Assembly: GCF_034043675.1 (NCBI RefSeq)
Contig: NZ_JAXCLA010000003.1
Location: forward strand, 434,001 to 498,000
Direction of reading: 5' to 3'
Source of the DNA: KK5 sp034043675
GTDB taxonomy: Bacteria > Pseudomonadota > Gammaproteobacteria > Burkholderiales > Burkholderiaceae_C
DNA length: 64,000 nt
The position numbers and the translations under genes are program-made. Positions 1-7,374 of the stretch are shown in pieces (within the stretch, counting starts at the first letter, position 1; each line of letters begins with the position of its first letter). A model generated the notes under the pieces. That model was not told the origin of the DNA. It did no database searches and saw only the letters and a program-made list of their open reading frames with translations.

Positions 1-244
1 CGACGACAGCGAACACTTCCTGAAGGCGCCGGTCGCCGCCACGACGGCCAAGGCTGCCGCCCCGGCCGCTACCGTTGCCGCGAACGCCAACCTGCCGAAG
101 ACCCGCGCCCAGGTGATCGCCGAGCTGCGCGCTTCGCAACAAGACGGCACGCTGGCCCTGATGCACAGCGAATTCGCCGGTGACCATATGCGCCTGGCCG
201 TGATGCAAGCCCAGAAGGCTGCTGCCACCGCGATGGCCGAATAA
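1..244 (+). CDS. C-terminal part of a DUF4148-like secreted protein (5' end outside window)
   Basis: The frame is open from the window edge to a TAA at 242-244 and gives about 80 residues. An Ala-rich stretch is followed by KTRAQVIAELRASQQDGTLA, which resembles the short DUF4148 motif of small exported proteins in Burkholderiales. The start and any signal peptide lie upstream of the window, so export cannot be checked. No function is known for this family. A strong hairpin terminator follows 27 bp after the stop, so this is the end of a transcription unit. Confidence 0.6.
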   Translation, partial: DDSEHFLKAPVAATTAKAAAPAATVAANANLPKTRAQVIAELRASQQDGTLALMHSEFAGDHMRLAVMQAQKAAATAMAE

Positions 245-270
245 GCAGTCCGCAAGAAGACCGAAGCGAA

Positions 271-297
271 CGGGCGACGCGCAAGCGTCGCCCGTTT
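271..297 (+). terminator. Rho-independent terminator
   Basis: A perfect 10-bp stem (cgggcgacgc at 271-280, gcgtcgcccg at 285-294) with a GCAA tetraloop is followed by TTT. It sits directly after the DUF4148-like gene. The U tract is short but the stem is very stable. Confidence 0.8.
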
Positions 298-387
298 GCG
301 TTGGGGGGTAGATGTCCGAAAACGGCCGGCGAGGCGCAGCGCCCGATGGGAAGATCAGCGCTCGATCCCCACCGCCAGGACCCGCCG

Positions 388-1194
388 ATGCCGACCCAAT
401 CCACCCTCGCCACCACCTTCCGCTCGCTGCACCAGAGCGGCCTTCTTCTGCTGCCGAACTGCTGGGACGCCGGCAGCGCCCGCCTCATGGCGGCCCAGGG
501 CGCCCCGGCGCTGGCCACCAGCAGCGCGGCCGTCGCCTGGGCGCTTGGCTATGGCGATGGTGATCAGCTGCCCGTGGCGCAACTGACGGCCTGCCTCGCC
601 CTGATCACTCGTCGACTCGAAGTGCCGCTGACGGCCGACATCGAGGGCGGCTATTCGGACGACCCGGCCGCCGTCGGCGCGACGGTCGCGGCCGTCATCG
701 ACACCGGCGTCGTCGGCATCAACCTCGAAGACGGCCGCTCCCCGCCGGCCCTGCTGGCCCGCAAGATCGAGGCGGCCCGTACCGCGGCCGAACGAGCCGG
801 CGTGCCGCTGTTCATCAACGCCCGCTGCGACGTGTTCCTGAAGGGCTTGGTCGCGCCCGAGCAGCGTGTCGCCGAAACGCTCGCCCGCGCCGAGCTGTAC
901 CGCTCAGCTGGCGCGGACGGCCTGTTCGCCGCCGGTGCCCGCGAGGCCGCGGACATCGCCGCGCTGGTGGCCGGCACGCCGCTGCCGCTGAACATCCTGG
1001 CCCTGCCCGGCGTGCCGAAGGCGGACGAACTGACGCGCCTGGGCGTGCGCCGCCTGACCTCGGGCTCCGGCATCGCCGAATCGGTCTACGCCCGCATCAC
1101 GACGCTGACGCGCGGCTTCCTCGCTGAAGGCGACGGTGCGGCGCTGTCCGCCGATGCGCTCGCCTACGGCGAACTCAACACCTTGATGGGTTAG
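388..1194 (+). CDS. Isocitrate lyase/PEP mutase superfamily protein
   Basis: 268 residues from the ATG at 388, which has AGGA about 7 bp upstream; an in-frame TTG at 301 would add an unlikely Arg/Pro-rich leader. Family landmarks are LPNCWDAGSARL near the N terminus, the metal-binding region ADIEGGYSDDP, GVVGINLEDG and INARCDVFL. The classic isocitrate-lyase cysteine signature is not visible, so this belongs with the small PEP-mutase-like or oxaloacetate-decarboxylase-like members that make or break C-C or C-P bonds next to a carboxylate. The substrate cannot be read from the sequence. The gene stands alone and converges on the digH-like gene with a 4-bp overlap of stop codons. Confidence 0.85.
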   Translation: MPTQSTLATTFRSLHQSGLLLLPNCWDAGSARLMAAQGAPALATSSAAVAWALGYGDGDQLPVAQLTACLALITRRLEVPLTADIEGGYSDDPAAVGATVAAVIDTGVVGINLEDGRSPPALLARKIEAARTAAERAGVPLFINARCDVFLKGLVAPEQRVAETLARAELYRSAGADGLFAAGAREAADIAALVAGTPLPLNILALPGVPKADELTRLGVRRLTSGSGIAESVYARITTLTRGFLAEGDGAALSADALAYGELNTLMG

Positions 1195-2807
1195 GCAATC
1201 TTCCAGGCCGAACGCGGCCCTTCGCGTCCGACGCGATCCAGTGCGGACGCGACGATCGCGTCCAGCCCCGCGGCCGCGATGCTCAGCTCCGTGCCAGTGC
1301 GGAATTCCCAGCGCTCGCCATAGCGCAGCCACACCGCATGCTGCAGTGCCGGGCTGCCGCCGACGTGCAGCGCGAGCCGACCCTCGGTGTCCGCGCTGCC
1401 CAGATAGATGTTGGCCGCCGGCAGCGCATCGTCCGACCCCGCCAGCCAGGGCGTGGCCGGTACCAGCGCCGGTTCGGCATAGACGCCGGCCTTCAGCGCA
1501 TCGCTCAGGCCGCGGCGGTTCTGCGACAGCGCCACCATGCTGAAGTGCACGTGCCCCGTCTGCGGCGCGATCTCGCGCTGCAGCTGGATCTGGCCGACGA
1601 TCTCGTCCACCGGCCAGCTCTTCGGGTCGCTGTCCTTGGTGATCCGGCTCGTGTAGAGGCCCGCCCAGATGTGGCGGCCCTGCGGGTTCTGTGCGCGCCA
1701 GTACTGCAGCAGCGGGCCGAAGGCCTGGCCCGCCATCGTGCGCGACCAGTAGAGCTGCGGCACCAGGTAGTCCATCCAGCCCTGGGCCAGCCACAGCTCG
1801 ACGTCGGCGTAGAGCTTGTCGTACTGGCTGTAGCCGCTGATGCCCGCCGGCCGCAGCGCCGGCTTGCCGATGCCGAAGGGGCTGACGCCGAAGCGCACCC
1901 AGGGCTTGGCCGCCTTGACCGTCTCGTGGATGCGCTGCACCAGCTGGCTGACGTTCTGGCGCCGCCAGTCGGCGCGGGCCAGCTTGCCGCCGGAGCCGCC
2001 GCCCGCCGGGCCGCCCCCAAGGGCGGCGACTCCCCCTCGGGGGGCGCCCTGCGTACCCGCAGGGCTGGGGGCTCCATTTAAGTAGCGCTGCCACGAGGGC
2101 TCGTCCGGGAAATCGATCTCCGTCTTCGAGTCCTTGCTCTCGGTGACCGGGTAGGGATAGAAGTAGTCGTCGATGTGGATGCCGTCGACGTCGTAGCGCC
2201 GCAGCACGTCCTGGAACACGGCGATCGTGTGGTCGCCGGCCTCGGCCTCGCCGGGGTCCAGCCAGAGCTGGTCGCCGTAGCTCTTCACCCAGGCGGGATG
2301 CGTGCGGCTGACGTGGCCCTCGGCCGCGGGCGAGGCGGCGCTGCTCTGCCGCGCGCGGAAGGGGTTGAACCAGGCGTGCAGCTCCAGGCCGCGCTTGTGC
2401 GCCTCGCTGATCCACAGGGCCAGCGGGTCGTAGTAGGGCGAGGGCGCCTGGCCCTGCGTGCCGCTGAGGTACTCGCTCCAGGGTTCCAGCGGGCTGTCGT
2501 ACAGCGCGTCGGCGGCGGTGCGCACCTGGAAGATGATCGCGTTCAGCTTCAGCGCCACGGCCTGATCCAGGATCGCGCGCATCTCCGCCTGCTGCTCGGC
2601 GGTGGAGAGGCCCTTGCGGCTCGGCCAGTCGATGTTGGCGACCGTCGCCACCCAGGCGGCGCGGAACTCGCGTGGCGCGGCCGGTGGCAGCGTGGCCAGC
2701 TCGGGCGCGGCCTGCAGGCGCGGGCCGGACGCGCGACCCGGCAGGTTGGAGCAGGCGCTCAGGGCCAGCGCGGAAGACAGCAGGGTGCGGCGGGACAACA
2801 AGCTCAT
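1191..2807 (-). CDS. digH: DigH-like glycosyl hydrolase (GHL10/DUF187) lipoprotein
   Basis: 538 residues. The N terminus has a twin-arginine-like SRRTLLSS stretch followed by the lipobox LSAC (Cys19), so it is probably an outer-membrane lipoprotein. The GHL10 core is clear: FRAAWVATVANIDWPS, IIFQVRTAADALY, the acidic HIDDYFYPYP and QLYWSRTMAGQ. The E. coli relative DigH (YddW) cuts glycan strands stripped of stem peptides. It is the last gene of the murQ-ampG-nagX unit, which fits a role in peptidoglycan turnover. Residues about 244-274 are a Gly/Pro/Ala-rich insertion encoded by a palindromic DNA repeat, placed between SWQRYLN and GGKLARADWRR where the family usually runs on. The function is inferred from the family and context. 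Confidence 0.85.
   Translation of the reverse strand: MSLLSRRTLLSSALALSACSNLPGRASGPRLQAAPELATLPPAAPREFRAAWVATVANIDWPSRKGLSTAEQQAEMRAILDQAVALKLNAIIFQVRTAADALYDSPLEPWSEYLSGTQGQAPSPYYDPLALWISEAHKRGLELHAWFNPFRARQSSAASPAAEGHVSRTHPAWVKSYGDQLWLDPGEAEAGDHTIAVFQDVLRRYDVDGIHIDDYFYPYPVTESKDSKTEIDFPDEPSWQRYLNGAPSPAGTQGAPRGGVAALGGGPAGGGSGGKLARADWRRQNVSQLVQRIHETVKAAKPWVRFGVSPFGIGKPALRPAGISGYSQYDKLYADVELWLAQGWMDYLVPQLYWSRTMAGQAFGPLLQYWRAQNPQGRHIWAGLYTSRITKDSDPKSWPVDEIVGQIQLQREIAPQTGHVHFSMVALSQNRRGLSDALKAGVYAEPALVPATPWLAGSDDALPAANIYLGSADTEGRLALHVGGSPALQHAVWLRYGERWEFRTGTELSIAAAGLDAIVASALDRVGREGPRSAWKIA
1985..2076. repeat. Palindromic GC-rich repeat inserted in frame in the digH-like gene
   Basis: Three hairpins follow one another: ccgccc/gggcgg (2011-2026), ccccc/ggggg (2032-2043) and ccctgcg/cgcaggg (2047-2064). 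The segment is flanked by further GC-rich near-repeats. On the gene strand it is translated as a Gly/Ala/Pro-rich linker with no stop codon. It looks like the dispersed palindromic elements common between genes in Comamonadaceae-type genomes. The copy number elsewhere cannot be seen from one window. Confidence 0.65.
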
Positions 2808-2811
2808 CGGA

Positions 2812-3957
2812 TCAGACTTTCACGAACCAGCGTTTCTTCCACATGACCCAGGCGATCGCGTACATCACCCCCACGAAGCCGATCGCGAAGACCAGCGAGG
2901 CATTGACCGGCGCCAGACTCGAAGCATGGATCGGCTCGAACAGCATGCCCTTCAGCGTCAGTCCCGAATCGAACTTCACCAGGATCAGGATCCGGCCGAT
3001 CAGCCCCGACAGCGCAAAGATGAACAGCGCATTCATGCCGAACACGACGAAGGGCTTCATCCAGCGCGCCACCCGTTCGCGCGCCAGTGGCAGCGGCATC
3101 GCGTCCAGCAGCCAGTAGAAGACGCCGAAGACGATGCAGCCCCAGCCGGCCATGAAGACCGCGTACGACGGGGTCCACAGGTTCTTGTTGATCGGCATCA
3201 GCCAGGCGTCGCCGATCTGGCCCAGCCACAGCAGCGCGAGGCCCGCGACCAGCAGCCAGGTGGCCTTCTCGTTGGGCTGCCGGTTCTTCGCCGCGAGCCA
3301 GTGGCCCACCAGAACGCCGAAGAGCTGGCTGGCCACCGCCGGCAGCGTGGACATCAGGCCTTCCGGGTCCCAGGTCTTCGCCTGCACCCACAGGTGGCCG
3401 CCCAGCAGCGAGCGGTCGATGAAGGCGCCCAGGTCCTCGCCCTTGGCGAGCGATCCGGTGTGCAGCACGCCGGCGGCGTCGGGCACGGACGCGTTCAGCA
3501 TCGCCACGGCGTAGACGGCCAGCAGGCCGACGATCCAGCCGATCTGCTGGCGCCAGCTGAAATACAGCACCAGCGGCGCGGTCAGGATCGTGCACAGGCC
3601 CAGGCGCTGCAGCACGCCGGGGATGCGCACGGTGCTGAAGTTGAAATGCGGGAACAGGTTCAGCAGGAGGCCGATGACGACGATCGTCAGCCCGCGGCGG
3701 ATCGTCTGCATCAGCAGCGCCTGCTTGTTGTCACCCAGTGCCGCACGGCGGCCCAGGCTCATCGTCATCGAGATCCCGCTGATGAAGACGAAGAAGGGGA
3801 AGATCCAGTCGGTGAAGGTCCAGCCGTTCCAGGCCGCGTGGTCCAGCGGGGCGTAGAGGTGTTCCCAGTCGCCGGGGTTGTTGACCAGCAGCATCGCCGC
3901 CACGGTGAAGCCGCGGAAGGCGTCGAGCGAGAGCAGGCGCGTCGTCGTTTTTGTCAT
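2812..3957 (-). CDS. nagX: NagX-like / HGSNAT-family membrane acyltransferase (DUF5009/DUF1624)
   Basis: 381 residues. The ATG at 3957 overlaps the stop of the upstream transporter (ATGA). The protein starts LLSLDAFRGFTVAAMLLVNNPG and contains YAPLDHAAWNGWTFTDWIFP. That His-containing loop and the FVFISGISM helix are typical of the family that includes human heparan-alpha-glucosaminide N-acetyltransferase and bacterial NagX. About ten hydrophobic segments follow, so it is an inner-membrane protein. Its place between an AmpG-like importer and the digH-like glycosidase suggests action on GlcNAc- or MurNAc-type amino sugars, perhaps transmembrane acetylation; this is inference. Confidence 0.8.
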   Translation of the reverse strand: MTKTTTRLLSLDAFRGFTVAAMLLVNNPGDWEHLYAPLDHAAWNGWTFTDWIFPFFVFISGISMTMSLGRRAALGDNKQALLMQTIRRGLTIVVIGLLLNLFPHFNFSTVRIPGVLQRLGLCTILTAPLVLYFSWRQQIGWIVGLLAVYAVAMLNASVPDAAGVLHTGSLAKGEDLGAFIDRSLLGGHLWVQAKTWDPEGLMSTLPAVASQLFGVLVGHWLAAKNRQPNEKATWLLVAGLALLWLGQIGDAWLMPINKNLWTPSYAVFMAGWGCIVFGVFYWLLDAMPLPLARERVARWMKPFVVFGMNALFIFALSGLIGRILILVKFDSGLTLKGMLFEPIHASSLAPVNASLVFAIGFVGVMYAIAWVMWKKRWFVKV

Positions 3958-5213
3958 TCTTTCCTGCCGAAGCCCTCGGGGATCCGGATCAGCGCGGCCA
4001 TCGCGAACGAAGGGATCGTCGCCACCAGCACCCAGCCGAAGAAGGCCGTGTAGCCCAGTTGCTGCTGCAGCCAGCCGCTCCACATGCCCGGCAGCATCAT
4101 GCCCAGGGCCATGAAGCCGGTGCAGATCGCGTAGTGCGCCGTCTTGTGCTCACCCTGCGACACCAGGATCATGTACATCATGTAGGCCGTGAAGCCCAGG
4201 CCATAACCGAACTGCTCGACGGCCAGCGCCGCGCTGATCAGCACCAGGCTCGCCGGCTTGAACCAGGCCATCGCCAGGAACACCGCATTGGGCACGTGCA
4301 TCGCGAAGATCAGCGGCCACAGCACCCGCTTGAGGCCCATGCGCGAGACGATCCAACCGCCCAGCAGGCCGCCCAAGGTCAACGCGATCAGGCCCACGGT
4401 GCCGTAGGCGATGCCCACGTCCTTGGTGTGCAGCGCCAGGCCCCCGGCGTTCGCGTCGTCCAGCAGGAAGGGCGTGGCCAGCTTCAGCAACTGCGCCTCG
4501 GGGAAGCGGTACAGCAGCAGGAAGCCGAGGACGACGAGGATGCGCGGCTTGGCGAAGAAGAGCTTGAAGATGCGCAGGAATTCGGCCGGCGTCATGCGGC
4601 CCTGCTCGGCGCGGCGATCACCGGCCGGGCGCGGCAGCATGAACTGGTGCCAGACGGCCGCGGCCAGGAACAGGCCGCAGAGCACGAAGAACACGATCAC
4701 CCAGGCCGTCTTCATGTCGCCCAGCCGCTCCTGCAGCAGGCCGGCGAGGTAGACCAGCACGCCCTGGCCGGCGATGTTGGCGAAGCGGTAGAAGGTGGAT
4801 CGCACACCGACGAAGGCGGCCTGCTGATGCGTCTCCAGCGCCAGCATGTAGAAGCCGTCGGCCGCGATGTCGTGCGAGGCCGAGGCGAAGGCCATCAGCC
4901 ACAGCACCGCCAGCGTCATGCGGAAAACCATTGGCCCGGGAATCGTCAGCGCCACCAGCGCCAGCGCTGCGCCGACGACGAACTGCAACACCACCGTCCA
5001 GCCGCGCTTGGTGCCCACCATCTCCACCAGCGGCGACCACAGCGGCTTGATCACCCAGGGCAGGTAGAGCCAGCTGGTGTAGAGCGCAATGTCGGCGTTC
5101 GAGATGCCGAAGTTCTTGTACATGATGACCGACAGGGTCATCACGACGACATATGGGATCCCCTGGGCGAAATAGAGCGTCGGGACCCAGGCCCACGGTG
5201 ACCGGACGGTCAT
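3954..5213 (-). CDS. ampG: AmpG-like muropeptide MFS transporter
   Basis: 419 residues from the ATG at 5213, which overlaps the murQ stop (ATGA); a longer frame would add a basic, non-hydrophobic leader. About 12 membrane segments. The start WVPTLYFAQGIPYVVV, the loop LYLPWVIKPLWSPLVE and the segment ASHDIAADGFYML match the AmpG/PAT1-like transporter family, which imports anhydro-muropeptides with protons. Translational coupling to murQ on one side and the nagX-like gene on the other supports a peptidoglycan-recycling role. Related family members can carry other substrates, so the exact muropeptide is not proven. Confidence 0.85.
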   Translation of the reverse strand: MTVRSPWAWVPTLYFAQGIPYVVVMTLSVIMYKNFGISNADIALYTSWLYLPWVIKPLWSPLVEMVGTKRGWTVVLQFVVGAALALVALTIPGPMVFRMTLAVLWLMAFASASHDIAADGFYMLALETHQQAAFVGVRSTFYRFANIAGQGVLVYLAGLLQERLGDMKTAWVIVFFVLCGLFLAAAVWHQFMLPRPAGDRRAEQGRMTPAEFLRIFKLFFAKPRILVVLGFLLLYRFPEAQLLKLATPFLLDDANAGGLALHTKDVGIAYGTVGLIALTLGGLLGGWIVSRMGLKRVLWPLIFAMHVPNAVFLAMAWFKPASLVLISAALAVEQFGYGLGFTAYMMYMILVSQGEHKTAHYAICTGFMALGMMLPGMWSGWLQQQLGYTAFFGWVLVATIPSFAMAALIRIPEGFGRKE

Positions 5214-6094
5214 GCCGCCTTCAGCGCGCGGCGGATGCTGCCGTCGGCGGCTTCGAGCTGGGCCCGCGCCTCGTCGACGCCGACGCCGTTCTTCAGTGCC
5301 ACCACGGCCACCTTCACATGGTGGTCGCACTGCGCCAGCACCGCCTTCGCGGCTTCTTCGCTCGCGCCGCTGGCGCGCACGGTCAGGGCCAGCGCGCGGC
5401 GCACCAGCTTCGCGTTGGTCGGCTTGAGGTCGACCATCAGGTTGCCGTAGACCTTGTTCAGCCGGACCATCAGCGCGCTGGAGAAGGTGTTCAGCGCCAT
5501 CTTCTGTGCGCTGCCGGCCTTCAGCCGCGTGCTGCCGGAGATCACCTCGGGCCCGGTGTCCAGCGTGATGCCGATCTCGGCCTGGGCGGTCACCGGCGCA
5601 TCCGGGTTGTTGGCGAAACCGATCGTCAGCGCGCCGGCCGCGCGCGCGGCGGCGATGGCACCCAGCACATAGGGCGTGCCGCCCGATGCGGCCAGCGCCA
5701 GCACGACGTCGTTCGCCGTGGGCTGCAGCGCCGCCAAGTCGGCACTACCCTGGGCGGTGTCGTCCTCCGCACCTTCGACGGCGACGAACATCGCCGACTG
5801 CCCGCCGGCCAGGATCGCCACGGCCCGCTCGCGCGGCCAGGAGAAGGTGGGGTAGAGCTCCACGCTGTCGAGCACGCCCAGGCGGCCCGAGGTGCCGGCG
5901 CCCGCGTACAGCAGGCGCCCGCCCGCCTTGATCCGCGGCAGTGCGCGCTCGACCGCCTCGGCCAGCCGGGGTGCTGCCGCCTGCACGGCCTTCACCGCCT
6001 CGAACTGGTCGTCGACGAAGGCGTTGACGAGGTCCGGCGTGTCGTAGAGATCGAGGTCGGGGTGGCGGGTGCTGGGGGTTTCGGTCTTGAGCAT
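5210..6094 (-). CDS. murQ: N-acetylmuramic acid 6-phosphate etherase
   Basis: 294 residues. MurQ cleaves the lactyl ether of MurNAc-6-phosphate to give GlcNAc-6-phosphate and D-lactate in the cytoplasm. The SIS fold is clear: GGRLLYAGAGTSGRLGVLDSVELYPTF, then the Ser/Gly-rich sugar-phosphate loop LALAASGGTPYVLGAI and a second block, GPEVISGSTRLKAGSAQKMALN. The start at 6094 gives MLKTETPSTRHPDLD; in-frame ATGs at 6121 and 6157 would give longer forms and no ribosome-binding site clearly decides between them. It is the first gene of the salvage unit. No kinase making MurNAc-6-P (anmK) is present in the window. Confidence 0.92.
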   Translation of the reverse strand: MLKTETPSTRHPDLDLYDTPDLVNAFVDDQFEAVKAVQAAAPRLAEAVERALPRIKAGGRLLYAGAGTSGRLGVLDSVELYPTFSWPRERAVAILAGGQSAMFVAVEGAEDDTAQGSADLAALQPTANDVVLALAASGGTPYVLGAIAAARAAGALTIGFANNPDAPVTAQAEIGITLDTGPEVISGSTRLKAGSAQKMALNTFSSALMVRLNKVYGNLMVDLKPTNAKLVRRALALTVRASGASEEAAKAVLAQCDHHVKVAVVALKNGVGVDEARAQLEAADGSIRRALKAA

Positions 6095-6188
6095 GGTGGG
6101 CAGGGACTCTAGTGGGGGCATCGGGGTGTCGCCAATGCCGTCGTCCATTGTCCCCATAACCGGAGGTAATCAAAATATTGCGGGCGGC

Positions 6189-6215
6189 TTGTAAGGTCCG
6201 CTGGCCGGCCGACGA
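6189..6215 (+). promoter_or_regulatory. Possible ECF-type promoter upstream of the bufferin operon
   Basis: The spacer between divergent murQ and bufA holds TTGTAAGG (6189-6196) and CGACGA (6210-6215) about 14 bp apart. This resembles the TGTAAC / CGTC-like pair used by several ECF sigma factors that drive operons of this kind. The match is partial and no sigma gene is nearby, so this is only a suggestion. Confidence 0.25.
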
Positions 6216-6277
6216 CACAGCGGTGCAAGCCCCCTGCGGTCTGCAAGTACACCTTCAACCTACTGGAGTCATCCACC

Positions 6278-6532
6278 ATGCAAGTCAAGTCCGCCCTGAC
6301 CATCGCTGCCACCGCTGCCGCCCTGTTCGCGACCGCTGGCATCGCCACCCCTGCTGCAGCCGCCGACGACGGCGCCGTCCACTGTGCCGGCATCAACAGC
6401 TGCAAGGGCACCTCCGATTGCAAGACCGCCAAGAACGACTGCAAGGGCCAGAACTCCTGCAAGGGCCAGGGCTGGGTCAGCAAGGCTTCCGCCGCCGAAT
6501 GCACCAAGGCCGGCGGCACCGTCACGAAGTAA
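6278..6532 (+). CDS. bufA2: BufA2-like bufferin precursor peptide
   Basis: 84 residues with TGGAGT upstream of the ATG. A signal peptide (hydrophobic residues 6-28, cleavage after about Ala28) is followed by a mature part of about 56 residues with six Cys (36, 42, 48, 55, 61, 75). These fall in CAGINSC, KGTSDC and CKGQNSCKGQG units with repeated Cys-Lys-Gly steps. This matches the BufA2-type low-complexity precursors found beside DUF692 enzymes. Bufferins are ribosomal peptides whose Cys residues are oxidised, probably to thiooxazoles, and which bind copper in the periplasm; that chemistry is taken from the family. The next gene follows 5 bp later. Confidence 0.82.
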   Translation: MQVKSALTIAATAAALFATAGIATPAAAADDGAVHCAGINSCKGTSDCKTAKNDCKGQNSCKGQGWVSKASAAECTKAGGTVTK

Positions 6533-6537
6533 GAGGC

Positions 6538-7374
6538 ATGCAGACGATCTCCGGCTTCGGCCTGGGCCTGCGGCCCGAGCACTACACGGCGCTGTCCGAG
6601 CCGATTGCGCCCGCGCTGCGGCCCGACTGGCTGGAGATCCTCAGCGAGAACTACATGGTCGCCGGCGGCCGGCCGCTGCATCACCTGGACCGGCTGCGTG
6701 CCGAGTACCCGATGGTGATGCACGGCGTCTCGCTGTCGATCGGCAGCAGCGATCCGCTGGACCTGCGCTACCTGCGCGAGCTGAAGGCGCTGGCCGATCG
6801 TGTGCAGCCTGCCTGGGTGTCCGACCACCTGTGCTGGACCGGCGTCGACCACCGCAACCTGCACGACCTGCTGCCGCTGCCGCTGACCGAGGCCGCGCTG
6901 CGCCACCTGCTGCCGCGCGTCGCCCAGGTGCAGGACATCCTGCAGCGCCCGCTGGTGCTGGAGAACGTGTCCAGCTATGTGCGCTTCACGGCCGACGAGA
7001 TGGACGAGGCCGGCTTCATCGCCGAGCTGGCCCGCCGCTCGGGCTGCCAGCTCCTGCTGGACGTCAACAACGTCTACGTGTCCAGCCGCAACCACGGCTT
7101 CGACCCGCGCGCCTACATCGATCGCCTGCCCGCCGAGCGCATCGTGCAGATCCACCTGGCCGGGCACGAGGACCGCGGCGACATCGTCATCGACACTCAC
7201 GACCACCCGATCTGCGATGCCGTCTGGCAGCTCTACGCCTACACCTTGAGGCGCATCGGCGAGCGGCCGACGATGATCGAGCGCGACGACCGCATCCCGC
7301 CGCTGCCCGAGCTGCTGGCCGAACTGGCCCAGGCGCGCGAGCTGTGGCGTGTCACTGCCCGGTTGGCCGCATGA
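6538..7374 (+). CDS. bufB: DUF692 / MNIO family peptide-modifying enzyme (BufB)
   Basis: 278 residues starting at the ATG 5 bp after bufA. MNIO enzymes are TIM barrels with two or three iron atoms that oxidise Cys residues in precursor peptides. The likely ligand-bearing blocks are all visible: EILSENYM, MHGVSLSIGSSD, SDHLCW, LENVSSYVRF, LLLDVNNVYVSS, IHLAGHED, DTHDHPI and ERDDRIP. The length equals the family norm. The stop overlaps the start of bufC (ATGA), so enzyme and partner are translationally coupled. The product on this precursor is not known from the sequence alone. Confidence 0.9.
   Translation: MQTISGFGLGLRPEHYTALSEPIAPALRPDWLEILSENYMVAGGRPLHHLDRLRAEYPMVMHGVSLSIGSSDPLDLRYLRELKALADRVQPAWVSDHLCWTGVDHRNLHDLLPLPLTEAALRHLLPRVAQVQDILQRPLVLENVSSYVRFTADEMDEAGFIAELARRSGCQLLLDVNNVYVSSRNHGFDPRAYIDRLPAERIVQIHLAGHEDRGDIVIDTHDHPICDAVWQLYAYTLRRIGERPTMIERDDRIPPLPELLAELAQARELWRVTARLAA

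Noticed and set aside
301..387. TTG start for the PEP-mutase-like gene
   Set aside because: The added leader is basic and unlike the family; the ATG at 388 has a ribosome-binding site and begins the conserved region.
1985..2076. A CRISPR array or attachment site
   Set aside because: The hairpins are adjacent palindromes without regularly spaced repeats or spacers, and no cas or integrase genes are near.
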